Shown: positions 1 to 9,364, counted from the first letter of the stretch. The stretch: 64,000 nt of DNA from DASSUW01 sp963811895 (GCA_963811895.1 CAWETE010000010.1:316356-380355); one strand, 5' to 3'. The notes: a model not told the origin generated them from the sequence alone. Made by a program: numbers and translations.

Positions 1-426
1 ATCGGGATCGCCGCCCAGGCGGTCGGCATCGGGCAGGCGGCGCTCGACCTCGCCACCGGCTACGCCAAGGAGCGCAACGCCTTCGGCGGCCCGATCGCGC
101 GGCTGCAGGCGATCCAGCACAAGCTGGCCGAGATGCAGACCGAGATCGAGGCGGCGCGCGCGCTGACCTGGCGCGCGGCGCGGCTCAAGGAGGCGGGCCG
201 CCCCCACACCGTCGAGGGCGCCCAGGCCAAGCTGTTCGCGAGCGGCGTCGCCCGCCGCCAGACGGGCGAGGCGATCCAGATCCTCGGCGGCTACGGCTAC
301 ACGAAGGAGTTCCCGGCCGAGCGCTACTACCGCGACGCCAAGGTCACCGAGATCTACGAGGGCACGAGCGAGATCCAGAAGCTCGTCATCGCCCGCGCGC
401 TGCTCGGCGAGTCGATGCGCTCATGA
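1..426 (+). CDS. Acyl-CoA dehydrogenase, C-terminal part (5' end outside window)
   Basis: FAD-dependent acyl-CoA dehydrogenase, which introduces the alpha-beta double bond into acyl-CoA and passes electrons to ETF. Only the last 141 residues are present, covering the C-terminal helical domain. Visible family signatures are the ERNAFGGPI segment, the flavin-contacting QILGGYGYTKEFP stretch, and the closing YEGTSEIQKLVIAR block, which in this family holds the catalytic Glu region and FAD contacts. The stop overlaps the next start (ATGA), so the two genes are probably co-transcribed. Substrate chain length cannot be told from this part. The ETF genes at 50.8-54.3 kb would be its natural electron acceptors. 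Confidence 0.93.
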   Translation: MGIAAQAVGIGQAALDLATGYAKERNAFGGPIARLQAIQHKLAEMQTEIEAARALTWRAARLKEAGRPHTVEGAQAKLFASGVARRQTGEAIQILGGYGYTKEFPAERYYRDAKVTEIYEGTSEIQKLVIARALLGESMRS

Positions 427-1357
427 GAGCCGCCGTCGTCCACGAGCCCGGCGGTCCGGACGTGCTGCGCGTCGAGGAGATCCCGACCCCCGAGCCGCGC
501 CCGGGCTGGGTCCTGGTGCGCGTGCGGGCGTTCGGGCTCAACCGCTCCGAGCTGGGCACGCGGGCCGGGGAGTCCGGCGACGCCGTGAAGTTCCCCCGTG
601 TCCTCGGCATCGAATGCGTGGGGGAGGTCGTGGAAACGGGTCAGACGATCGTCGCCGCCATGGGCGGGATGGGGCGGGATTTCGATGGCGGCTACGCCGA
701 GTACGCGCTGCTGCCCGCCACGCACGTCATCCCGGTCGACACCTCGCTCTCCTGGCCGCAGCTGGGGGCGATCCCCGAGAGCTTCGGGACGGCATGGGGC
801 TCGCTCGAGGAGCTCGGGCTCGAGCCGGGCCAGTCGCTGCTCGTCCGCGGCGGCTCGTCGTCGGTCGGCATGGCGGCCATCACCATCGCCAAGGACCGCG
901 GCCTGGAGGTCTTCGCCACGACGCGCCAGGAGAGCAAGCGCTCCGCGCTCGAGGCCGCCGGCGCCGATCACGTCGTCATCGACGACGGCGAGGTCGGGGC
1001 GCGCGTGCGCGTCGACGGCCTGTTCGAGCTGGTCGGCCCGCGGACGATCTTCGACTCGCTGAAGGCCGTCGGCGCGGGCGGGACGGGCCTGCATCTCCGG
1101 GTTCCTCGAGCTCGACTGGAACCTCGACCCCGCCCGCGCCGAGGCGGAGCGCCTCGGCATCCCGCTGGGCAACTTCCAGAGCGGCACGATCGACGCGCGG
1201 CTGGCGCGCGACCTTCCAGGACATCGTCGACCGCGTGCAGGACGGGCGCTACCGGGACATCCTCGACCGCACGTTCCCGCTCACCGAGATCGCGGACGCG
1301 CACCGCTACATGGAGGAGAACCGCGCCGCGGGCAAGGTCGTGGGGCTGCCGGAGTAG
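423..1357 (+). CDS. Zinc-type alcohol dehydrogenase / quinone oxidoreductase family, frameshifted twice
   Basis: Medium-chain dehydrogenase/reductase of the NADPH:quinone oxidoreductase type, about 310 residues once repaired. The N-terminal GroES-like fold (MRAAVVHEPGGPDVL, GIECVGEV) is followed by a Rossmann domain with the nucleotide-binding GGSSSVGMAA loop. Structural-zinc cysteines are absent, as in quinone oxidoreductases. The reading frame changes near 1085-1090 and again near 1211-1216. The middle piece (CISGFLELDWNLDPARAEAERLG) and the end (FQDIVDRVQDGRY to GKVVGLPE) lie in the other two frames. Deleting one G near 1087 and one C near 1212 restores a continuous protein ending at 1357. 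It starts inside the stop of the acyl-CoA dehydrogenase (ATGA). It is either a recent pseudogene or two sequence errors, and I favour error. Confidence 0.8.
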
Positions 1358-1389
1358 TCTTCCCCGCAGGGCAAGGCAGGGGAGGCGTT

Positions 1390-3378
1390 ATGAGCAGGTT
1401 TGGCGGGAAGGTCGCGATCCTCGTGCTCGCGACGCTCGGCTTCGGCGGTACCGCCCAGGCGGCGGAGGTCAAGCTCGGCGCGGACGGCAAGACGGCGCCG
1501 GTGTTCGACTACACGCAGGCGATCCGGGAGCGGGTGTTCATCCCGCAGCCGGGCGTCGACCAGGACGGCAACGGCAAGACGGACTTCGTCACGGCCGACA
1601 TCATCCGGCCGCGGACCGAGGTCGAGGTCCCGGCGATCATCGACCCCAGCCCGTACTACACGACCGTGTGCCGCGGCAACGAGTCGCAGTGCATGGCCGA
1701 CTGGGACGGCGACGGCGTCAACGACCGCTGGCCGCTGTTCTACGACAACTACTTCGTGCCGCGCGGCTACGCGTACGTGCTGGGCCAGATGCTCGGCACC
1801 GGCTACACGACGGAGGGCTGCCCGAATCACGGCGGCCCGGAGGACATCGCCGGCGAGAAGTCGATCGTCGACTGGCTCAACGGCCGCGTCCCCGCCTACG
1901 AGCAGGCGGACGTGACGTCGCCGGAGGTTGTCGCCGACTGGCACAACGGCAGCTCGGCGATGATCGGCAAGTCTTACGACGGCACGCTGGCCAACGGAGT
2001 GGCGGCGACCGGCGTCAAGGGCCTGAAGACGATCGTCCCGGTCTCGGCGATATCGGCCTGGTACCACTACTCGCGCACGGGCGGCGTGCGGCACAACAAC
2101 AACTATCCGGGCGGCAGCCTCAACCCGACGGTCACGACCAGCGACGATCCGCCCCCGGGCGTCGACCTTCCGAATCGCAGGCCGCTGTGCGCCGAGCTCA
2201 ACGCGTTCGTCAACACCATCGACGGCGACTCGCACGGCGACGTCAACGAGTTCTGGCGCGCCCGCGACTACGTCAAGGACGCGCGCAAGATCAGGGCCGC
2301 GGTCTTCGCCATCCACGGCTTCCAGGACGACAACGTCCGCATGGATCACCTCGGCCTCTGGTGGGACGCGCTGAAGCGCAACCACGTGCCGCGCAAGCTG
2401 TGGCTGATGCGCACCGGGCATACCGACCCGTTCGAGGTGCGCCGCGCTGCCTGGGTCGACACGCTGCACCGCTGGTTCGACCACTACCTGCACGGCGTCG
2501 ACAACGACATCGAGCGCGAGCGGCGGGTGACGGTCGAGGACGAGATGGACGTCTGGAACAACTACGCCGACTGGCCGGTCCCGGGCACCTCCACCGTCAA
2601 CGCGTTCCTGCGCGGCACGAGCGAGGCCGCGCCGGGCACGCTCGGCGGCAACGCCGGCGGCCACGGAGCCCGCACGCTGTCGTTCGTCGGCAGCAACTCG
2701 GTCGGCGAGACGGCGTACATCAACGCCCCAGACGGCGCCCAGACGAACCGGCGCGTCTTCGTGTCGCAGCCGCTGAAGGCCGATCTGCGCCTGTCCGGCA
2801 CCGCGCGGCTCGAGCTCGAGGCGTCGCTCAGCACCGAGCAGTCGAACCTCGGCGTGCTGGTGGTCGACTACAGCGCGACGCCGTTCACGATGGTCAGCCG
2901 GAGCGGCGAAGGGATCACGCAGACGGATGACCGCACGTGCTGGGGCGCCGCGAGCGACGGCACGCCGTGCGCGATCGGCGACGCCTGCACGGCGCCGCCG
3001 GAGACCGTCGACCATGCTTGCTATCGCGAGGTCACCAAGCGCACCCAGGACGTCACGCAGTGGCGCGTGACGCGAGGCGGACTGGACTCCTCGAACCGCG
3101 ACTCGCTGTGGTACCAGAACGCGACGCCGGTGAGGATCGACAAGGAGTACCGGTTCCCGATCCCGACGATGCCGACCGAGCACACGTTCAAGGCCGGTCA
3201 CCGGGTCGGGATCATCGTGACGGGGCATCTGATCGGCCAGACGAGCGCTATCGAGGGCGGGCCGCCCGCGACCAACGGGTCCGTGATCACTGTCGACACG
3301 AAGGCCAGCAAGGTCCGGCTGCCGATCGTCGGCGGCCACCGGGCGGCGCAGAAGGCGGGGCTCTTCGAGAAGCGGTGA
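1390..3378 (+). CDS. Secreted Xaa-Pro dipeptidyl-peptidase, S15 family
   Basis: Alpha/beta-hydrolase-fold serine peptidase that removes X-Pro dipeptides. It is 662 residues, with a signal peptide over about residues 1-25 (cleavage after TAQAA). Catalytic residues are visible as Ser195 in GKSYDG, Asp313 in GFQDDNV and His344 in RTGHTDP. A C-terminal beta-sandwich (from about residue 400) matches the PepX non-catalytic domain. Two EF-hand-like loops, DQDGNGKTD at 57-65 and DWDGDGVND at 104-112, suggest calcium binding in the extracellular enzyme (inference). A GGGGAGG-type ribosome site precedes the ATG. The next gene converges on it. Confidence 0.9.
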   Translation: MSRFGGKVAILVLATLGFGGTAQAAEVKLGADGKTAPVFDYTQAIRERVFIPQPGVDQDGNGKTDFVTADIIRPRTEVEVPAIIDPSPYYTTVCRGNESQCMADWDGDGVNDRWPLFYDNYFVPRGYAYVLGQMLGTGYTTEGCPNHGGPEDIAGEKSIVDWLNGRVPAYEQADVTSPEVVADWHNGSSAMIGKSYDGTLANGVAATGVKGLKTIVPVSAISAWYHYSRTGGVRHNNNYPGGSLNPTVTTSDDPPPGVDLPNRRPLCAELNAFVNTIDGDSHGDVNEFWRARDYVKDARKIRAAVFAIHGFQDDNVRMDHLGLWWDALKRNHVPRKLWLMRTGHTDPFEVRRAAWVDTLHRWFDHYLHGVDNDIERERRVTVEDEMDVWNNYADWPVPGTSTVNAFLRGTSEAAPGTLGGNAGGHGARTLSFVGSNSVGETAYINAPDGAQTNRRVFVSQPLKADLRLSGTARLELEASLSTEQSNLGVLVVDYSATPFTMVSRSGEGITQTDDRTCWGAASDGTPCAIGDACTAPPETVDHACYREVTKRTQDVTQWRVTRGGLDSSNRDSLWYQNATPVRIDKEYRFPIPTMPTEHTFKAGHRVGIIVTGHLIGQTSAIEGGPPATNGSVITVDTKASKVRLPIVGGHRAAQKAGLFEKR

Positions 3379-3381
3379 CGC

Positions 3382-5501
3382 TCAGAGGAGCTCGGCGATC
3401 CGTGCGGCCGCGAGGGCGGCGCCGCCCGTCTCGACCGGCAGGTAGTCGACCTCGCGGCCGATCTCCTCGGCGATCGCCGCGGCGATGATCTCGGGCGTCG
3501 CCGTCTCGAAGTCCATGCAGCGGCCCGCGCCGTAGCGGCCGAGCCGGTGCCGCACGTGGGTGTTCTGCTCGAAGTGGTGCCGGAGCGGGAAGTAGAGGAA
3601 CGGCCGGCGGTTGGCGGTCAGCTCCATCGACGTCGTCAGGCCTCCCTGCACGACGGCGAGGTCGCAGGCGGCCAGGTGCCGGTAGAGGTCGGGCACGAAG
3701 GCCCGGACCTCCAGCCCGTCGTGGGCGGGCAGCGAAGCCGGGTCGATCCGCGGCCCGGCGACGACGATCATCCGCAGATCGGGCACGTGCCGGCGGGCCT
3801 CGGGGAAGGCGGCCATGACCCGCTCGAGCAGCGAGCGGCCGACGCCCGACCCGCCCACCGTCACCACGCACACCTGCTCGGCCGGCGCGTAGCCGAGCTC
3901 CGCGCGCAGACGCTCGCGATCGGCGAGCTCGGCGGGGTCGAAGCCGGTGACGTAGCCGGCGAAGTCGAAGTGCTCCCCGGTCCAGTCGGCGATCGCCGGC
4001 AGGTCGGGCCCGAACGTGTCGGGGACGATGTCCTCCGGGTTGCCGACGAAGATCGCGCGGTCGCGGATCCGCGGGTAGCGCGCGATGTGCTCGATCATCT
4101 CGGCGTTGTAGTCGGCGGTGAGCATGGCCTCGTGCTCGCCGCCGTCGGGCATCGGCAGCCAGCCGACGAAGTCGGTGAGCCACGCGTAGGCGGCCCGCTT
4201 CTGGTCCGGGTTCTCGTGCAGGTAGTAGTCGATCTCCCAGCCCTCGTCGGCGATCCACAGGTCGTAGTCGGTCTCGCTGACGAGGTCGTGGAAGACCATG
4301 AAGTTGGCCACGAGGATCTCGTCCATGCGCCGCCACGCCTGGAAGCAGTGCAGGTCGTGCTCGGCCGACTCGGACTCGATGTGGACGGACTCGTTGGAGA
4401 GCTCGCGGCTGGCGGGGTGGACGTGCTCGCCCGCGGCGTCGAGCGCCGCGGTCACCGGGTGCTGGGCGAGCCAGTCGATCTCGAGGTCGGGGTGGAGGTT
4501 GCGCAGCTCGCGGGCGATCGCGATGTCGCGCCGCGCGTGGCCGAGCCCGATCGGCGACGACACGTAGAGGGCTCGCTTGCGGCGGTTGCGGCCGCGCGTC
4601 CAGCCGCCGGGGAGGCGGCGGCGCGATCGCCTCGCGGAGCAGCAGGTTCACGCGCACGGGATCGCGCGCGTGCGGGCAATGGCCGCCGCCCTCGAGCGGG
4701 GCGAGGGTGCCACCGGTCACCGCGGCCATCTCTTCGCCGACGAGGAACGGCCGCACCGCGTCCTCGGTGCCGTGGATGACGAGCACTGGACACGTGATCC
4801 GCTCGCACAGTCGCCGGAACTCCTCGGGGTCGTTCAGCTTGCGCCCCATCACGGTCAGCGCGAGCGTCTCGCCCGTCGTCTCGAGCCCCCAGCCGACGCA
4901 GTCCTCGATCTGCTTGGTCGAATGCGGCTCGACGAAGACCTGTGACCAGAAGAACTCGAGGAAGTCCCGGTAGTTCTCGAGCCAGTAGTGCCGGTTGTAC
5001 TTGGCCCATCCCTCATACGACTCGAGTCGCTCGCCGAACGGCGTCGGTCACCCGCGCGAAGTGCTGACCGAACGGCGCGGCGGGCGCGATGAAGACGGCG
5101 CTGGTGACTCGCTCCGGGTGCTCGGCGGCGAGCACCGTGCCCCAGAGCGCGCCGGCCGAGAGGCCGACGATGACGGCGCTCTCGGTGGCGGTCGCGTCCA
5201 GGACGGCGAGCGCGTCGGCGGCGAACTCGCGCTCGTCATAGGCCTCGACGGTGCCGGGGCGATCGGACTTGCCGTTGCCGCGCCCGTCGAACGTGACGAC
5301 GCGCGCGTGGCGGGCGAGGTAGGGGATCTGCGCCTTCCAGTGGCGCGAGTGGATGATCGACCACGTGGGCAGCAGCAGGACGGTGGTATCGCCCGTGCCG
5401 TAGACCTCGTAGAAGATCCGGACGCCGTCGCGCTCGACGTAGCCCTCGCTGTCCGGATAGCGCGCCCGCGTCTGCTCGCGCGACGCCTCGATGGTCGTCA
5501 T
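3382..5501 (-). CDS. Alpha/beta hydrolase fused to MurG-like glycosyltransferase, frameshifted twice
   Basis: About 705 residues after repair. The N-terminal half is an alpha/beta hydrolase with nucleophile motif GLSAGA and a late His in GGGHCPH. The C-terminal half (from SSPIGLGHARRD) is a GT-B glycosyltransferase related to MurG/UGT enzymes, with GGSGVG and a sugar-nucleotide-site-like VVQGGLTTSMEL segment. Frame changes occur near 5045 (VTD to PFGERLESYEGW) and near 4590 (into WTRGRNRRKRALYV); each is cured by removing one base. The start ATG at 5501 has an AAGGAGG site and overlaps the TetR stop (ATGA). The sugar donor and acceptor are unknown. If the frameshifts are real, only the glycosyltransferase from 4563 might be made. 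Confidence 0.75.
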
Positions 5502-6079
5502 GGCTCCTCCTTCTTTCGAAGCCATCCTTCGATCCACTCGAGCAGCTCGGCCTGGCCGGTCTCGATGCCGGAGAGCCGCTCGAAGATGATGCCCTCGTTG
5601 AACGTGATCACGAGCGAGACCAGCGCGGGGAGCGGCATGTCGATGCCGTACCGCTCGCGCGGCTCCGCGAGGGCCTCGCTCAGGACGGCCCGCCACTCGG
5701 CGTCGACGTGCGCGACGCGCTCGCGCAGCTCGGGGCGGTTCCAGGCCAGCGCCTGGAGCTCGTACCAGACCTTCTGGTACTCGCGGTCGGCGTCGAGGTA
5801 GCGCATGGCGGTGCGCCACTTGTCCGCGAACGGCACGCCGGGGGCCGAGTACATGGTCCGCTGGCGCGCGATCATCCGCTCGGTGAACCGCTCGAGCACG
5901 CGCGCGAGCAGGTTCTCCATCGATCCGAAGTAGTAGTGCACGAGCCCGTGGTTGGCGCCTGCCTCCTCGGCCAGCGCGCGGGTCGAGATGCCGGCGTGAC
6001 CGACCTCGACGAGGAGGCGCTCCGCGGCGTCCAGGAACGCCTCCTCGGTCTGGTGCCGGGCTACCGACGCCGGAGCCAC
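5498..6079 (-). CDS. TetR/AcrR family transcriptional regulator
   Basis: A 193-residue repressor with an N-terminal helix-turn-helix (ISTRALAEEAGANHGLVHYYFGSMENLL, about residues 31-57) typical of TetR proteins, and an all-helical ligand domain. The start is GTG at 6079, overlapping the end of the upstream micro-ORF. The stop overlaps the start of the hydrolase-glycosyltransferase gene. It lies inside the SBP56 operon, so it probably autoregulates the operon through the palindrome at 7470-7485 (inference). The inducer is unknown. Confidence 0.9.
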   Translation of the reverse strand: MAPASVARHQTEEAFLDAAERLLVEVGHAGISTRALAEEAGANHGLVHYYFGSMENLLARVLERFTERMIARQRTMYSAPGVPFADKWRTAMRYLDADREYQKVWYELQALAWNRPELRERVAHVDAEWRAVLSEALAEPRERYGIDMPLPALVSLVITFNEGIIFERLSGIETGQAELLEWIEGWLRKKEEP

Positions 6080-6171
6080 GCCATCACCATGGTGATCAGC
6101 GCCGCCCCGGCAGGAGCGAGCGCCGGTACGCCCTCCTCGACCGGGACGCCGCCGATGTGGGCGAGACTCAT
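6061..6171 (-). CDS. Putative 36-residue membrane micro-protein
   Basis: A short ORF beginning MSLAHIGGVPVEEG and ending in a hydrophobic stretch (LAPAGAALITMVMAW) capped by LRRR, so a single membrane segment with a positive C-terminus is likely. Its ATG overlaps the SBP56 stop (ATGA), and its last codons overlap the GTG of the TetR gene, a tight translational-coupling arrangement. I recall similar small 'AHxxGVPVEE' proteins in other actinobacteria but cannot verify that here. No function is assigned. Confidence 0.5.
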   Translation of the reverse strand: MSLAHIGGVPVEEGVPALAPAGAALITMVMAWLRRR

Positions 6172-7451
6172 TGGAAGATCTCCGTCGTGCAGTCGCCGCC
6201 CTGGAGGCGGACCTCGTGCGTGCGGGCGGGGTCGAACTCGACGAAGAAGCCCGGGTCGAGCTCCATGCCGCCGTTCGGGTCGCAGTCCACGCGCAGCAGC
6301 CAGGAGCGCAGCCCGGGATAGAACTGGTTGTCCCAGGTCGAGTAGAGCGAGTTGGTCACGTAGAGCCGGCGCCCGTCGAGCGACAGCTGGAGCATCTGCG
6401 GGCCGCCGTTGAGGTCGCGACCACCGTCCAACGGCCTGCCGAGGACGCCGCCGAGCTGCAGCTGCCCCGTGAGCCGCGGGTTCGCCGGGTCGGAGATGTC
6501 GTACTGGCGCAGGTCGCCGTGCAGCCAGTTGGAGAAGTACAGGAAGCGGTCGTCCATCGAGACGACGAGGTCGGTGATGAGCCCGGGGACCGGGAACGGC
6601 CAGCCCTCCTGCTCGACGCCCTCGACACCGATCACCTGGTCGGCGCTGTAGGAGCCGTTGTCGCGGTGGAAGTGCCACATCGTGCTCGACAGCGCGGCGC
6701 CGACGTAGCCCTCGTCGGCGTCGGGGTCGTGCAGCCAGCGGATCTCGAGCGGCACGAGCCCGGCCTCGCCGAGCTCGAGCGTCTGCTCGACGCGGCGCTC
6801 GCTCAGGTTCCAGAAGTGCAGGCGGCTGCCGTAGTGCCCGGCGGCGACGTCCGCGGGATCGAACCCGCCCTCGTAGGCCTTGGGCTCGCCGAACTCCGAC
6901 GAGGCGAGGACGTTCTGGCGCGGCTGGTACCAGAAGTCGTAGTTGAGCTGCGGGTGCGGGCCGCCGTTCTCCCACCGGCCCTTGACCTCGAAGGTCTCAG
7001 CGTCGAGGACGGCGAAGCCGCAGGCGCCGTTGCCGTCGGCGTCGCCGAGCATGCTGATGACGATGTTGTTGCCGGGCATGCAGTGGACGGTGTGGGGGCG
7101 GGTCAGGCCCGTGGCGGCGACGAGCTCGTCGGGCTCGATCACCTTCTCGAGCTGGGGACGTCGCGGATCGTCGGCGACGTTGACGATGTGGATCCGCGAG
7201 GAGCGGAAGCCGGGCACGATCAGGTGCGAGCGGTCCGGCCCGTGGCAGGCGGAGCTGCAGCGGTTCCAGCCGAAGTGGTGCAGCTCGTCGCCGACGTTCG
7301 GCATCGGGAGCTCGTGGACGAGCCGGCCCTCCTCGGCGTCGACCACGGCGATGAAGTCCGGCTTCTCGACACCGGTGCCCTCGTGGAGGCAGGCGAGATA
7401 GAGAAACTCCTCGGCCGGCGCGTTTCCGGCCTCGGCGGGTGAGGCGTACAT
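6168..7451 (-). CDS. Selenium-binding protein 56 family / methanethiol oxidase
   Basis: A 427-residue protein of the SBP56 (SELENBP1) family. Characterised members are copper-dependent methanethiol oxidases giving formaldehyde, hydrogen peroxide and sulfide. The whole beta-propeller family pattern is visible: GWNRCSSACHG near residue 60, the conserved RPHTVHCMPG, SSEFGEP, DDRFLYFSNWLHGD and a C-terminal HEVRLQGGDCTTEIF with His and Cys residues. No signal peptide is seen. It is first in a minus-strand operon with a micro-ORF and a TetR gene. A GAAGGAG site precedes the ATG, and a palindromic operator lies 19-34 bases upstream of it. Confidence 0.92.
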   Translation of the reverse strand: MYASPAEAGNAPAEEFLYLACLHEGTGVEKPDFIAVVDAEEGRLVHELPMPNVGDELHHFGWNRCSSACHGPDRSHLIVPGFRSSRIHIVNVADDPRRPQLEKVIEPDELVAATGLTRPHTVHCMPGNNIVISMLGDADGNGACGFAVLDAETFEVKGRWENGGPHPQLNYDFWYQPRQNVLASSEFGEPKAYEGGFDPADVAAGHYGSRLHFWNLSERRVEQTLELGEAGLVPLEIRWLHDPDADEGYVGAALSSTMWHFHRDNGSYSADQVIGVEGVEQEGWPFPVPGLITDLVVSMDDRFLYFSNWLHGDLRQYDISDPANPRLTGQLQLGGVLGRPLDGGRDLNGGPQMLQLSLDGRRLYVTNSLYSTWDNQFYPGLRSWLLRVDCDPNGGMELDPGFFVEFDPARTHEVRLQGGDCTTEIFQ

Positions 7452-7469
7452 ACCGGTCTCCTTCCGTCG

Positions 7470-7485
7470 TTAGTCAAGCGACTAA
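7470..7485. promoter_or_regulatory. Palindromic operator upstream of the SBP56 operon
   Basis: TTAGTCAAGCGACTAA has perfect 6-bp arms (TTAGTC/GACTAA) around AAGC. It is followed at 7491-7500 by a related half-site (TTGACCAAAC). It sits in an AT-rich 60-bp promoter region of an otherwise GC-rich sequence, just upstream of the SBP56 start. Probable target of the TetR encoded two genes downstream (inference). Confidence 0.6.
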
Positions 7486-7520
7486 TACAGTTGACCAAAC
7501 GACGGTCGGCGTGTCAAGGG

Positions 7521-8420
7521 TCAGCCGAAGGTGAAAACGTACGCGCGCACGCCCGGGTCGAGGAACGTGATCTCGAAGGTGCGCTCGCCGACGGCTCCCC
7601 GCTCGCGGACGAGCTGGTACATCCGGGGCTCGGAGACCGTGCCTTCGCCTGACTCGCCGACGTCGAGGCCGTGGGCGTCACCCGGCGGCCGGCCGTCGAG
7701 CCGTACCGCGAAGCGGACCGGGGCGCCCGATGGCGCCAGGACCATGTTGAGGTCGCGTGCCTGGAAGCTGTACGCGATCGAGCCGGGAGCCGCCTCGAGC
7801 ACGGCGTCCTCCTCGCCGACCGACCACTCGCCGGCCAGCGTCCACTGGTTGAGCGCGAGCCCGTCGGCGCGCGGGTCGGTGCGGCGCTCGCTCCTCGCGT
7901 GACCCACGTAGGTCTCCGGGGATCTCAGCGTGTCCCAGTCGGCGGCCTCGGCGACGCCGTCCGCCGCGACGCGGACGGGCTCCCCGCCGACGTCGAGCAC
8001 CCGCTGGATGGCACCCTCGATCTCCTCATAGGCGCCCTCGCCGAAGTGGTGGAAGCGGACGCGGCCGTCGCCATCGACGAGGTAGAGGGCGGGCCAGTAG
8101 TGGTTGTCGAACGAGCGCCAGACGGCGAAGTCGTTGTCGATCACGACCGGGTGGCCGACGCCCAGATCGCGAACCGCGCGGCGCACGTTGCCGAGGTCGT
8201 GCTCGAACCCGAACTCGGGCGCGTGCACGCCGACGACGACGAGCCCGTCGTCGCGATACCGCTCGGCCCACGCGCTCACGTACGGGAGCGTGCGGAGCCA
8301 GTTGACGCACGAGTAGGTCCAGAAGTCGACGACGACGACGCGCCCGCGCAGCCCCTCGGCCCCGAGCGGGTCCGAGTTCAGCCACACGGGCGCGCCGTCG
8401 AGCGCCGACAGCGAGCTCAT
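7521..8420 (-). CDS. TlpA/DipZ-like thioredoxin-domain protein with a single active-site cysteine
   Basis: A 299-residue cytoplasmic protein. Residues about 10-140 form a thioredoxin fold of the DipZ/TlpA type (VVVDFWTYSCVNWLRTLPYV, then GVHAPEF and the cis-Pro-like WPALYLVD). The usual CxxC is C38-V-N-W41, so the resolving cysteine is replaced by Trp. The C-terminal half (residues about 190-299) is a beta-rich domain like the DipZ C-terminal carbohydrate-binding-like region. It has no membrane segments, unlike full-length DipZ. The start overlaps the stop of the epoxide-hydrolase gene, so they are co-transcribed. A redox role is uncertain given the missing cysteine. Confidence 0.82.
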   Translation of the reverse strand: MSSLSALDGAPVWLNSDPLGAEGLRGRVVVVDFWTYSCVNWLRTLPYVSAWAERYRDDGLVVVGVHAPEFGFEHDLGNVRRAVRDLGVGHPVVIDNDFAVWRSFDNHYWPALYLVDGDGRVRFHHFGEGAYEEIEGAIQRVLDVGGEPVRVAADGVAEAADWDTLRSPETYVGHARSERRTDPRADGLALNQWTLAGEWSVGEEDAVLEAAPGSIAYSFQARDLNMVLAPSGAPVRFAVRLDGRPPGDAHGLDVGESGEGTVSEPRMYQLVRERGAVGERTFEITFLDPGVRAYVFTFG

Positions 8421-9364
8421 GCGGTGGCGAGCTCCGCGGCCGGCTGGTCACGGTACGGGGCCAGGAACGCGGTCAGCGCCGCCAGCATCGCCTCGGGCGC
8501 CTCCTCGGCGACCCAGTGGCCGGTGTCCGGGATGACCACGCTCTGCACGTCGTCGGCGACGAGCTTCATCGCCTCGCCGACGTGGTCGCCGTAGCTCGCC
8601 GCTCCGCCGATGGCCAGGACGGGCATGGTGAGGCGCGTCTTGCGCTCCTGCTGCTGCGCGAGCGTCGTGTCGAGCGACCGGTAGAACCCCAGGCTTCCGG
8701 GCAGGACGTCGGGCTCGGAGAGGATCCGGACGTAGTAGTCGACCACCTCGTCGGGCAGCTTCCCACCCTGGACGGCGAACTCGTAGCCGAAGAACGCGGC
8801 CTCGCGTCCCGCGATGAGCTGCTCGGGCAGGTTCTCGACGCGGTTGAAGGCCAGGTGCCAGAGCCGGTCGTTGAGCGGCGCGGGCACGAACAGCGGCGGT
8901 GAGGGAGCGGCCCCGGGAGGGCCGGGGATCTCGGCGAGGGCCACGCGGTCGACACGGTCCGGGTGATCCGCGGCCAGCGCGTAGCTGATCGCGAAGCCGG
9001 TGTCGTGGCCGGCCACGGCGAACCGTTCGTGGCCGAGCGCGTCCATCAGCGCGACCAGGTCGGCGGCGAGCGTGCCGGTGTCGTAGCCGTCCGCGGGCTT
9101 GTCGGACAGGCCGATACCGCGCTGGTCGACCGCGATGACCTCGAAGTCCCGGGCCAGCGCCGGCATCACCAGGCGCCAGGCGTACCAGGTCTCGGGCCAG
9201 CCGTGGACCAGCAGGAGCGGCGGACCCTCGCCGCCGATGACGGCGTGCAGCCGCAGGTCGCCGGTGTCGACGTAGCGGCTCGTGAACGTGTCGGTGAACC
9301 CGGCAGGGAGGTTCGGCGCGCCGGAGACGGATCCGGGTCCTGCGGGGGTGGCGGTCGAGTTCAT
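8417..9364 (-). CDS. Alpha/beta hydrolase, epoxide-hydrolase-like
   Basis: A 315-residue hydrolase. The oxyanion-hole motif HGWP is at 54-57 and the nucleophile is Asp121 in GHDTG (an Asp nucleophile, as in epoxide hydrolases and haloalkane dehalogenases). A late His in PDTGHWVAEE and cap-domain tyrosines are also present. The pattern fits soluble epoxide hydrolase better than an esterase. There is no signal peptide. The ATG at 9364 has a GAAAGGAG site. It is divergent from the LuxR regulator, with about 150 bp between them that includes an AGGCC-TTAC-GGCCT inverted repeat at 9381-9394. Confidence 0.88.
   Translation of the reverse strand: MNSTATPAGPGSVSGAPNLPAGFTDTFTSRYVDTGDLRLHAVIGGEGPPLLLVHGWPETWYAWRLVMPALARDFEVIAVDQRGIGLSDKPADGYDTGTLAADLVALMDALGHERFAVAGHDTGFAISYALAADHPDRVDRVALAEIPGPPGAAPSPPLFVPAPLNDRLWHLAFNRVENLPEQLIAGREAAFFGYEFAVQGGKLPDEVVDYYVRILSEPDVLPGSLGFYRSLDTTLAQQQERKTRLTMPVLAIGGAASYGDHVGEAMKLVADDVQSVVIPDTGHWVAEEAPEAMLAALTAFLAPYRDQPAAELATA

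Noticed and set aside
423..2930. Long plus-strand ORF of 835 codons
   Set aside because: Only its first 220 codons are the oxidoreductase. After the frameshift it is an Arg/Pro-rich shadow of the peptidase gene.
1306..3339. Long minus-strand ORF opposite the X-Pro peptidase
   Set aside because: Antisense shadow with Arg/Val/Asp-biased composition and no domains, caused by high G+C.
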